Positions 11,227-26,173 of a stretch of 64,000 nucleotides of DNA are shown here, piece after piece. The stretch covers positions 1,302,001 to 1,366,000 of the forward strand of contig JAHRBS010000001.1 of NCBI GenBank assembly GCA_024305745.1, in the 5' to 3' direction. Position 1 is the stretch's first letter; each line of letters starts with the position of its first letter. The notes beneath the pieces were generated by a model that was not told the origin of the DNA, searched no databases, and saw only the letters and a list, made by a program, of their open reading frames with translations. Both the position numbers and the translations under genes were made by a program. This DNA is from Polyporus tsugae (taxonomy: Eukaryota > Basidiomycota > Agaricomycetes > Polyporales > Polyporaceae).

Positions 11227-12761
11227 ATGGCCCACCTCGCTCAGGCTAACATACCCGAGGCCAACCAGCCATCAGCTTTCAACCTAGGGCCAGGTGCATA
11301 ATCACCAACATGTCCATTTGGTGGTCCATTCACTGACGTACGAATATATGACCTGCAGCTGTCTTCATGAACTCGTCGACTATGGACCGTATCGCGAAGC
11401 TCACATCGATGGCGTTGAGTAGGCTGCGGGACAATCGTTCTGTGCCTGCCTTCACGACCACCGCCAACTGCATATTTGTTCCAACAGGTCTGCTGATGCA
11501 ACAAGTCGTCTATCGCTCTGCGCTGACCATGTGTACAGGAGTTCTTCCACAGCTTCCTACAGAGCTCATCCGCCATATCATCGGTCTCTCGGATCACAAG
11601 TCCCTCCCTGCCCTTTGTCTCGTAAACAGCATCTTTCAAGAAGTTGCTGTCGCTCGCCTATATGATCGCCTTCATTCATGCAAGCCTTCTACCCTCGTCA
11701 GATGTCTTCAGACACTGTCACGCTCTCCTGAGCTTGCGGAACGCATTCACAGTTTCATGTATGACAGGAATATTCTCGATGACAAAGTGTCGAGCGTCGA
11801 ATACATGACGTTCTTCACCTCCGCACTCGGCGTCCTCCTTGGCGCGGCCGTGTCAAACCTCTCCAACGTGACCTATCTCACCTTGCATCTCCTCGGGCCA
11901 CTCGGCAAGTCCCTGCGCGGTGCCCAATTCCGTCTCGTCAGCCTCGACACTACTGCCGATTGGGATGCCGACTTCGTTGCATTCCTTGAGGAACAATCTT
12001 CCATTCGCTCCTTCGTCCACCATGGGACGCATCGCACAGACCTGCGGATATCATCCTCGTGTCTCCCAAACCTTGCTTCGGTGGATTCTTGGCCGTCCTT
12101 GGTCAGCACCCTCCTCGCAGGTCGTCCCGTCAAGGACGTCCTCCTCACTTCCGCCTCTAGCGCGATGATGGAAGGAAACACATTCCTGGACCTAGGTCGT
12201 TTTGGCAAGTCATCGACAGGCCCGATCTCACTTGTCTCCATTGTCAGTGCCGTCGCAGAAGCAAGCCCAGAGGACTTTTTCTGCACTTTGTCTCCCATCC
12301 CTGACAACCTCGCGGAGGTGATCATGTTCGAGTTTAACACGTACGCGTGGGGAATAGACGAGGCAAGTCCTTTCGGCCGTGCACCGGATTTGTTTCCACT
12401 GATTCCTGGCTTCTAGGAATCCCGTACGGCGTTTTGCGAATTTCTGGGCAGGTTCAAGAAGCTGCGCTATCTGCGCGTCCTTTCGAATATCTCTACCGAT
12501 CTGCTCCATAGCCGCGACGGACAGCACAGTGTCCTAGCATCCCTCATCGAAAACTGTCCGACACTTCGCAACGTCACTCTCAATGGCGAGATCCACGCCT
12601 TTCATCCCAGCGGCAAATGGATGAACGTCGAGGACATTGTGGAGATCCTCGAGAAGCAACAGAGAGAGCTCGTCGCACTTTGCGACGTGGAGTCGCCTCC
12701 TGGGCCATCACAATCCAATCCCGACGAGCCCAACGCTGGACCCGCAGAACTGGGGGCGTGA
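11227..12761 (+). CDS. F-box protein, tandem copy 1
   Basis: Exons 11227-11293, 11359-11487, 11539-12362 and 12417-12761 join to 454 residues. The ATG at 11227 (ACCATGG) was chosen because intron 1 then has the same phase as in the third paralogue; a start at 11367 is the alternative. The F-box is near residues 68-110 (LPQLPTELIRHIIGLSDHKS, then CLVNSIFQEVAVARLYD). The rest resembles the degenerate leucine-rich tails of basidiomycete F-box proteins: helices with CLQTLSRSPELAERIHSF, then a conserved TTADWDADFVAFLEEQ block. Such proteins couple substrates to SCF ubiquitin ligases through Skp1; the substrate is unknown. Intron 2 is 51 bases with no stop codon, so its retention would add 17 residues. 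Intron 3 starts with GC (GAG/gcaagt), confirmed by alignment with both paralogues. Confidence 0.8.
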
Positions 12762-13925
12762 CATTTCCAAAAAGCCATTCGTATAATCCAACCAGCAGCA
12801 GTGCGTAAGTATAGTGATGAGGATCTCGTTTGTATCATGTCGTTTGTATCAGTACACCCCGTCGAAAGCTCTGCCTCATTCTCGATGCAGATGTCCGGCT
12901 TCGGTCTCTCAATACTCTATATGTCACATGCTGTCGAATTGTCTTCCCAGTGCTAGTCGTGCCTCTGGCACTGATCTCAGTTTCCCACCTAGAGTCTTAT
13001 TTGTGCCCGTATACCATTTATCCTTGAATGATGCTTCCAGCCACCGAGCGGCCACCCGTGCTTGGTCTGGAGACCCATGCTGGTGGTCGTGTGCGCACGG
13101 AGAAGGAGTTGTCGATTGCGGAACTGAAGGTGGTGTCCTCCCCGGAATGGAAGTCATCCTGCAGTTGGCTTGGGGAGAATTCGACCGTATCGTCGCTGGA
13201 TACGGAGGATCCGCGTTTGCGAGTCTTGGGTGGTGGTAGAACTTCCTGCTACTGGTGCGTTTTGGGGTTCCATCGGGCATTTGTAGCTGCGGAAGCGGAC
13301 AAGTATTCCCTGACGCTTCTTCTTCGGCGAACGCGACACTTGAGGCATCCTTGTGGTTGGTCTGCTACTTTAGATACGATAAATCGCGCTAGCAAAGCCT
13401 TGCCTAGAATTCGAGCGACTGCACATAAGTACACATACGCTCCGCCTAGAATAGGCCCAGAGGAGTCATCGGTGTCCGGGCCGGGTTGTGCATGTGGAAG
13501 TTCAAGTTCAGTTAATCTTATAATCTCTTGTCTTATCTCTCAACTTCTCTCACTTCCGAGGGAGAGCCACGCACTGGCCGACTTTACTTTACTTATGGCT
13601 GTAGACCTGCCTCTTGAAGCAGAACGACGGCCGGGTCATCGATCCACCTGCAGCGCCATCGAGGAAGCTCTCCGTTCATCGCGATATCGATAGCGATGCA
13701 GAGCGTCCGTAAACCCAAGCCTCGAGCTCAGCTTGAACGTTGCGCTTTTGAACCCTCCCCATCCCAGTCACCGCGGCCGCTCCTACTGTGCACCCTCAAA
13801 ACGTAGCCGCGGCCAACCACCCACCAGCGACCAACCCAGACTCGCTAGGTACCTATTCGCCGACACGTCCATATCCTGATCCACTGAGCACTCGTCGAAA
13901 CCTGACCTTTTGAGCAGCTGTGTCC
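12762..13925. other. Region between F-box genes 1 and 2
   Basis: It contains the 3' end of duplication unit 1 (to about 12880), about 180 bases of unassigned junction sequence, the TAPT1-derived pseudogene fragment (13064-13348) and the presumed promoter and leader of F-box gene 2. The leader (13770-13925) aligns with exon 1 and intron 1 of copy 1, but the matching ATG is lost, reading GTGCACC where copy 1 has ACCATGG. Confidence 0.6.
13064..13348 (-). pseudogene. Orphan 5' fragment of the TAPT1-family gene
   Basis: On the minus strand the segment begins with an ATG at 13348 that still encodes MPQVSRSPKKKR, the same start as the intact gene at 10747. It then loses frame several times: SASAAT and RWNPK appear in one frame, AVAGSSTTT-like sequence in another, and the PAHDHQ counterpart in a third. 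Homology stops near 13064, still within the equivalent of exon 1, so no membrane domain was copied. It is a by-product of the tandem duplication. It could still supply promoter activity antisense to F-box gene 2, but cannot make the protein. Confidence 0.75.
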
Positions 13926-15354
13926 ATGGACTCGTCCACCGGCGTGGACGTCGATCCTATGGCGAACCTCGCCGAGTTGCTCATGCGGCTGAATAGTCCT
14001 CGGAACTACCACTCTACCACTGCCTTCACAACCACCGCCAGCTGCATATTCGTCCCAACGCGTATGCTAGCCCACCAGTTCTCTATCGCGCCGCGCTGAT
14101 CATATGTACAGGAGTCGTTCCACAGCTCCCTGTAGAGCTCATCCACCGTATCGTCGGCCTCTCTGATCCCAAGTCCCTCCGTACCCTTTGTCTCGTGAAC
14201 AGCCTCTTCCAAGAAGTGGCTGTAACCCGCCTATATGATCACTCCCAGACATTCAAGCCTGCTACCCTTGTCAAATGTCTTCAGACACTCTCAGGCTCTC
14301 CTGAGCTTGCCGGGTACACTCGCAGCTTCGTGTATGGCAGGTTCCTCGGTGGCACCCCTCACGAACACAGCATCGAATACATGACATACTTCACGACCGC
14401 ATTCGGGATGCTCCTTGGAAACGCCATGTCCAACCTTTCCCACCTGACTTCCCTTACTGTGCAGCTCCTCGGGCCAATCGGGAAGTACCTGCGCAGTGCC
14501 CCATTCCGCCTCGTCAAACTCGATACCACTGCCGACTGGGATGCCGATTTCGTTGCATTCCTTGAGGAGCAGCCTTCCATTCGCTCATTTATCCACCGTG
14601 GCAAGCATCGCCCAGACATGCAGGTGCCATCCTCCGCTCTCCCCAACCTTTCCTTCATCGATTCCTGCCCGTCCTTGGTCAGCGTCCTCCTTGCGGGTCG
14701 TCCAGTGAAGGACATTCTCATCACTTGTCTCTCGAGCACGATCATTGTCGATGAAAACCCATTCCAAGACCTCGGCCGCCTTGGCAAGCTATCTACGGGT
14801 CCGATCTCAGTTGTCTCTGTGATCAATGCCGTTCCAGAAGTGAGCACGGCGGACCTCTTCCGCCTTCTGGCCCCCATCGCCGACAACCTTTCGGACGTGA
14901 GGCTATTTCATTACAACACGTGCGCGCAGGGACTAGACGAGGCAAGTCCTTCCAGCAGCTCAGAATCAGGTTTGCTTTCACTCGCTGATCGTTTCTCGGC
15001 TCTCAGCAATCCTGTGCGGTGTTTTGCGAGTTTCTGGGTAGATTCAAAAGGCTGTGCCGCTTGCGCCTCGTTTCCAGTGCCCCCGCCGATGTGATCCATA
15101 GTCGCGATGGACAGCGCGGTCTCCTCACATCTCTCATCGAACACTGCCCTCGGACGCTCTGGCATGTCACTTTCAATGGCGAGATTTACGCCCGCCATTC
15201 GACTGGAAAATGGATGACCATCGAAGACCTCGTGGAAGCCCTCGAGATGGAACAGAAGGAGGCGATCGCAAAGGAGGCCGCAGAGTCGGCTCCTGGGGCG
15301 TCACAATCCGACTCTGACGAGCCCAACGCCGGACCCGCAGAAGTGGCTGAGTGA
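13926..15354 (+). CDS. F-box protein, tandem copy 2
   Basis: Exons 13926-14061, 14112-14941 and 15007-15354 join to 437 residues. The start at 13926 is used because the upstream exon of copy 1 has lost its ATG here; its splice signals may survive in the 5' UTR. The F-box is near residues 47-90 (PQLPVELIHRIVGLSDPKSL, CLVNSLFQEVAVTRLYDH). The C-terminal half parallels copy 1 with the shared TTADWDADFVAFLEEQPSIR block and a Ser/Glu-rich end (ASQSDSDEPNAGPAEVAE). The first intron's donor has moved: copy 1 has ACAG/gtctgc, this copy ACGC/gtatgc, keeping phase. The second intron keeps the GC donor (GAG/gcaagt). Reading frame and both introns are intact after clear divergence, so the gene is probably functional. 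Likely an SCF substrate adaptor; substrate unknown. Confidence 0.83.
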
Positions 15355-16027
15355 CATTTCAGAAAGTCGTTCGGATAATGCAGCCAGCAGTGTTATTTGG
15401 TAGAGTGATGACGTCTTCGATTGTATGATACATTCCGTCGAAGGTCTTGATATTGATACCTTGCTTTCGGGTTCTCTTCGTCGATATTGCTACTACCGTG
15501 GCGTGTTAGTTTATGGGACCGTTCTCTACCTTGTTGTCGATTTTTCTCTTCAGTACTCAGTGCCGACCCCCCCCCCCCAGTTGATCTACCTGTCGTCATG
15601 TAGGATAATAGGACCCGGAGTGCCTTCGGCATGACTACTTCCAGGAGCGCCCCTCGCATCTCCTCCCGAATCGCCATCGTTGACGACCCCTCTGCATGAA
15701 AACGTCCAGGCATTAGATGGGTTGTGTGGTGGACCGCAATGTGCTGGTATCGCACACGGAGCGCGTACTAGTATTGGATGTGTTGGACCAGTGTCGGAGC
15801 AAAGGTTGTGAGGGAGTAATCTGAGGTACTGAATGGATCTTATCTAATCTCCTAAGCCTAGCACTGCGATGCCAGGCTCTTCAAAGACCTTTCCCCGCAC
15901 CACATCTAGTCTCGACCAAGACCGTCCACGCACCACATCCCAGTTCGCCTCTTTGTCTCGTTGCAAAATACCGTGACCGCGCTCGACTGCCCTGACTCCC
16001 CAATCCCACTCAATAACCCTTGGTGGC
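15355..16027. other. Region between F-box genes 2 and 3
   Basis: The first 100 bases match the 3' flank of copy 1. The remainder shows no coding sequence; a 120-codon minus frame at 15393-15755 has no domain. A poly-C run of about 12 bases lies near 15567-15578. The promoter of F-box gene 3 must be in the last part; it shows no similarity to the duplicated divergent promoter. Confidence 0.5.
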
Positions 16028-17724
16028 ATGCCGGAGAACGCTTCTACTAGCGACGCTGATAACGCGTCGTCTTGTAAGTATCCACCCCTCGTTTTGCAGC
16101 GAGGACGGTTCCCAGTCAGGACATACCAATGAATCGTTGGTTTCTCCTTCAGCTCCGTGGAAGCGGCCAAACGAACGCCTGAGGAGCGAATTGAGGGCCT
16201 TGGCTCCCTACCTGCTCGGGCTTGGTGACCCGAGAGGTCCGGCGTTCACTACGTTCGCAAGATGTGTATTTGTGCCGACAGGTGCGTCCTTGCATTATCT
16301 GCTTCGGCGAGGAACGCACTAACATGTCACCAACAGGGACGATCCCCCAACTCCCCGTCGAGCTTATCCGCGAGATAGTATTGCTCGCAGACCCTGTGAT
16401 GCTTCCCACCCTTTGTCTCGTCAACAAACTCTTCAGAGAGATCGCGGAGGCTCGACTCTACAAAGATTTCGAACTTTCTGACGACTCCCACGTCGAGCGA
16501 TGCTTCCAAACACTGAGCGGCCGCCCGGGCTTGACCAAACACGTCCGCCGCGTTGCGATGCGTCAGGCCCATCATCCCGAGGACCTTCGTCACGCGTACC
16601 GCACCCTCGGCGACATGGCCAACCTCACGTCGCTCCATCTCGAGCTCGTCGGATCTATGGGGAGGCACTTGCACGGATCCAAGTTCCGCCTCACTTTCCT
16701 CGTCGTCATCTGCGACTGGGACCAACCCTTCGTCGAGTGGCTCGCTGCACAGACGGAGCTCCGCTCGCTCGTCTTCTGGGGCCTCCCCGAGCCGGGCATC
16801 GACCTCGACGACCAGGCACTGCCCAAGCTGAGCCACGTCGTTGGCGCCGCATCTCTCGCGTGCGTCATGGTGCCCGGGCGGCCGGTGAGAGAGGTGCTTA
16901 TCAGTTATGCCACCATGAATGCCGCCTTGGATCCGGCCATGGAGTTCGTATGGCAGCAGTGTGCACAGTCAACGGGGCCACTGGAGATCATCAACGTTGG
17001 GACTGCCCTCCACGACATGGACTCGACGGACCTCTTGTCGTACCTGGAGCCAATCCCAGAGTTTCTGCCAGACGTTGTCCTGCTCAATATCCAGGTGCTC
17101 AGGAGCAGCATAGGCAAGGTACGCGTTCCGTTCGGTCTGTGTTTCCTCCCAATCTCACTCCGATCACAGGCAACCTGCGATATTCTCTGCGCTATACTCA
17201 GCAAAATGAAGAAGCTGGAGGCTTTGTTTGTCTACTCGCGCCTTTCTGGGGACTACGTCGGCAACCGCGACAACCATCGGGATATCGTCACATCGTTTGC
17301 TCAACAGTGCCCCACGCTCCGATCCGTCACGCTCACGCACGACATCTGGACGTACTGCGACTCCGCCCCCGACAAGTGGATCACGGTCGACGACGTCTCC
17401 AAGCTGTTGGAAGACTTCAGAGCGCGGTGTTCGCCACAGGATCTGGTGTCGCGCTCGGCGAGACTTCAGTCCCATCGCGCCGCAGGCGGGAGTGCAACCC
17501 GGCAGGCTTCATTGGCTTGTGGCGGTTTGGACCTCGAAGTCTTATTGGCAGGCTCCAGAGCGAGGTGTCCGCCCAGCAAGCGCAAGGCCGCTGTGGCGTA
17601 TGCCCCACAGGACTATACGGTGCAGATTGTGAACGATGATACGGTAGAGTCTTTGGCTATGGCATACAAAGCGGCTAGTTCCCTGCTTCTTTCCGTCGGT
17701 ACATCCACTTCGTCAGGTCAATGA
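16028..17724 (+). CDS. F-box protein, third and most diverged member of the cluster
   Basis: Exons 16028-16073, 16153-16281, 16337-17118 and 17170-17724 join to 503 residues. All three introns sit at the same places and phases as in copy 1, which supports these starts. The F-box is near residues 60-102 (IPQLPVELIREIVLLADPVM, CLVNKLFREIAEARLYKD). Downstream, LRSLVFWGLPEPGIDLDDQA and MKKLEALFVYSRLSGDYVGN resemble irregular leucine-rich repeats. The C-terminus is about 50 residues longer than in the other copies. Intron 3 here has a normal GT donor (AAG/gtacgc) where the two tandem copies have GC. It is also 51 bases long without a stop codon, so the frame is open across it. Probable SCF adaptor, substrate unknown. 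Confidence 0.84.
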
Positions 17725-22864
<5,140 letters not shown>

Positions 22865-23794
22865 GATGCCGGGTCGTTCAGCCGCTGGGGGGACTTAGCG
22901 AGCCCGTTGAGGCGAGTTGAAGAGTTGCAAGATGATCGTGAAATGGGAGAGAATGTTCAGGAGATATGGATTTGGAGGTAGATCCCCGGCAAGGACAAGT
23001 CGGTGGCAGGGTGTGGCCGCAGGGTGAGCGAGTCTCAGTGCGGCCACTGCCAGGACGAGTCGGATGGACGCGTTGCAGACGCGTCCGTCACGTGTGACAA
23101 ACTCACGCGATCTCCAGACTCTGCTGCCAGATCGTCGTTCTCAGGCTGTTGAGTCCTCTGTCCGAACTGCACTGTGGACGGGACTCGTCGTACTTGCCGA
23201 CCTCCTTTCTTCAGTAATCCCGACTTTCCAAAAGCTTGAAAACCTATCGCCCAAGTGCCTATATCCAATAAAGCGGCGCGCCACGCCCCACTTGTGCGAA
23301 CATTTGCAGGAACCTCAGGCTGCTAATAATTCTAACTGAACTGTTCTGCCATTCACATGCTTATTCCTCGCTCTTCTGGCTCGATATCGCGTCAAGATCG
23401 AGCTCGAGGCCTCGTCGCCGAGCTTCATAAAGAATAGGTCCAGAGACGCTCTAGGGCCCTTGGCCGCTGGGCTGATCATGGATCATGACTAGCACCAATC
23501 GGTGGGTTGTTAAAGATATAAGTACGTTGTTGAGTAGTCCCCGAATAATTGACGTCTTTATTTCCGGATACCTAGACTCGTGTGCCCACTCCCTTAATGC
23601 AACTTCGCAGTTGCGCGTGCGTGGACGTAGATGACCCGGAAACGGCCGCGCCAACTCGAATTCTCTACAATGAGGTGCCTCATACAGCATCTGGACAGCA
23701 GTGATGGAGCGGGGAGCCGGAGGCTAGGTATACATTCACTGCAAAACTGCCTTGCGGCGATATTTACAAAGTATATGCTGGAATAAAGGCCAGT
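22865..23794. other. Intergenic region upstream of SMC3
   Basis: Between the SMC3 start and the 3' end of the GST gene, both minus strand. It contains the SMC3 promoter. No coding sequence, TATA box or repeat was recognised. Confidence 0.5.
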
Positions 23795-24636
23795 TTACAG
23801 ATCTTCAGGTGGTACGTTGACCTTCTTCCAAGCTGAGCGATTCGAGATATCCTTCCACCATCTGCCACAAGAATAATCAATCGTATCGATCATGCCACCG
23901 TTCACCACGCATTGGGGAATGGCTTACCTAGCAATGTTGGGGTACTTCTCCGACTCTAGGTAATCGAAGTTCATGTCCTTCAGCATGGAACCGTACGAGA
24001 GGTGGAAGATGTCGATAAGCGAGTATTCCTATTGAGGAACGTGAAAGTTAGCTGATGAATTCGTGAGACACAGAGTAGCATGGACAGAGGCAGACTCACA
24101 TCGCCGGCGATGTACTTCTGCTTCGATAGGAGGGCTTCGTAGCCCTCCAGGCGGCTCTCGAGCGACTTGCGGTAATGCTCGACGAGCACACCGTTGATTT
24201 GGTCCTCCACCTTCATGATTCTGCTTCAAGATCAGCAAGCAATCGTGCACCAGAAGCTCTGAACGACTCACTCCTTAAAGCGCCTCTCCCGAGCCAGGCC
24301 AGATGCGCCGTGGTCGAAGTTGCTCGTCTCGATACTCGCCGCCTGTTCGAAGAGCGCCGTCTTCTTCAGGTCGTTCGGGTGGGGAATAAGCTTCCCGACG
24401 CCATGCTTGAGGGCGAGGTAGCGGCAGATCGCACGGGACTCGAAAAGCTCGAAGCCATCGTCGTCGATGTATGGGATCTGGCCGAAGGGCTGCCTCGCCT
24501 TGAAGCTCGGGTCTTTGTTCTCGCCTTTGAAGATGTCGACGTCGACGAGCTGGTACGGAACTTGGAGCTCTTCGAGCACGCAGCGGACGCGCTTAGTGCA
24601 GGTGGCCATAGCGAGACCGTAGAGCTTGAGAACCAT
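23795..24636 (-). CDS. Glutathione S-transferase, phi-class-like
   Basis: Four exons (24636-24272, 24220-24100, 24028-23928, 23861-23795) encode 217 residues. The thioredoxin-like N-terminal domain (1-~80) starts MVLKLYGLAMATCTKRVRCV and carries the glutathione-binding loop (QPFGQIPYIDDDGFELFESR, with the cis-proline and the ES pair). The all-helical C-terminal domain ends with the family's AGDEYSLIDIFHLSYGSM N-capping box and a WWKDISNRSAW helix. This pattern fits the phi-like (GSTF) group, common in wood-decay basidiomycetes, which conjugates or reduces electrophiles and extractive compounds in the cytosol. The usual phi signature STCT appears here as ATCT, so the catalytic Ser position is Ala followed by Thr and Cys; Cys13 or Thr12 may take its role. 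Substrate cannot be read from sequence. Confidence 0.93.
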
Positions 24637-26173
24637 TGCTGAGGATGGAGTGTATGGATAAGATGGTGAGAATGGGTTGTGTTCGAATGGTGTGGAAGTT
24701 GTCGATGATAGTGATCATGCTCAACGGTGCTCAAGCTTTTATACACGCTGTCCCAGAGGGCCTGTGCGGCGCGTCTGCTCACATCCGAGTCAGACGAATT
24801 GTCTAAAGGGTCGAAGACGAGGCAAGTTGGCAAAGGTGCCGAGCTGCACGGACATGCTTTGCAAAGCATACCCTAGTACTGCGCCTCGGATTGCGTGAGG
24901 CGACGTACAACGGGACATCCCTGTCCCGCAGAACGCGATTTCAAAGGATGTACAGACACTGAATTCCGGTCATTGTCTTGGCTGATGAGAATACAGTATT
25001 GCAGACTCACCACCCGTGGATATGACCATCTGCCCGTTTCTCGCCCTCATTCGGGCTAACTTAAGCACTGATTCGGGCCAACTTGAGCGTTGAACGACCA
25101 ATAGCGTCGGGAAATATCGGGTGAACCAACAGCGAGCCAATCAGACTGGAACGAGGTTTGTAAGTGGGCGGTACTACAGTATGTGCTTACGATGGGTCTA
25201 CACGCGATATGACTATGGTTCTAGGACTCAGAGTCGGTCATGGTCAGAGAGTCCCTGTCCGGAGAAACTCACACGACTTTGCGACCCATCATCGGGCGCT
25301 CTGTCGGAGATAACGATCTGCTCATTGAAGTCATGGTTCTCCTCTATCGAAAAGCATACATTCTCTTGGCCTCCTTGTAGACTTACTAAAATTACGATCA
25401 AACGCTTTGGAATGAAGCCAGAGCTGGCGGGAACTTGGGAAGGCTACGAACTTGAACTGACTCAATTGACCGATAAATCGCGGCTGCCGTCGTCGCGGCC
25501 TATAGCCAATAGCTTCATTGAATCACATAATACCCCACTGGTGCCCCAACGAGGTGCAGTGGTAATGGATGACTAATACTGGGCTCTTTGGGAAGTGGCA
25601 CCGAAGAAGGACTCTCAGGAGCAAGAGATGAAATATACAAGATGCCAGCAGTACGACGCGCGATCCATATACTGGAACTTGAACGCATTATGGATATGGG
25701 ACGAGGGACAATCACGGCGGCAGACGCGTCTCGGATCCTACATTGCGAAAGCACTTCTTCTTCAAGTTCGACTACGGGAAACACCGTGACGCAGTGCGGA
25801 CGAGCAGCTGACGATGGTAAAATGAGAAATGAACGAATAAACGACGGGTATTCGACCAGATACTAGTAGGACACACACACAGAAATCAACACAGTCTAGA
25901 TGCATCAGTATGCTGTACGTAAAAAGAACCTATTGTACTAGTACTGCCTATCGAGTACCGCCTGACGTGAGAGGGGGCGTGATTCGTGAAGTCATCGATA
26001 CGAAAGGTGGGGGGAACAGAACGGAATGGAAGCGGACAGCGTTACGTTGCAAAACATACGTAAGATCGTAAAGAGAACAGGCAGTAGCCCAAATGACACA
26101 TAACACAGGATGTTAATACTTCTACCTTCATCTCGCGCCTCATAGTCTAAGCGCTGCGCGCCACATACATCGC
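24637..26173. other. Intergenic region between KAP123 and the GST gene
   Basis: Holds the GST promoter near 24637-24900 and the 3' flank of KAP123 near 25900-26173. Frames of 90-150 codons (25121-25576 +, 25515-25784 -) overlap in opposite directions and show no domain. No transposon or repeat structure recognised. Confidence 0.5.
24736..24743 (-). promoter_or_regulatory. Probable TATA box of the GST gene
   Basis: TATAAAAG on the minus strand, about 100 bases before the GST start codon. The spacing allows a short leader. TATA-type promoters fit inducible detoxification genes; this is inference from motif and distance only. Confidence 0.4.

Larger units (their letters stand above)
10462..12880. 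repeat. Tandem segmental duplication, unit 1
   Basis: Matches 13064-15455 in the same orientation. The alignable part starts inside exon 1 of the TAPT1-family gene (compare GGCTGGTGGTCGTGTG at about 10477 and 13080; GGAGGATCCGCGTTTGCGAG at 10601 and 13204). It runs through the divergent promoter and whole F-box gene 1 and fades about 120 bases past its stop. The offset is about 2.57-2.60 kb. Many substitutions and small gaps show that the duplication is not recent. Borders are read by eye, to within tens of bases. Confidence 0.85.
13064..15455. repeat. Tandem segmental duplication, unit 2
   Basis: Second copy of the block at 10462-12880. It carries a decayed 5' fragment of the TAPT1-family gene on the minus strand (13064-13348), the divergent promoter region and F-box gene 2. 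The right edge fades near 15455, after CCGTCGAAGGTCTTG, which corresponds to CCGTCGAAAGCTCTG at about 12857. Confidence 0.85.
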
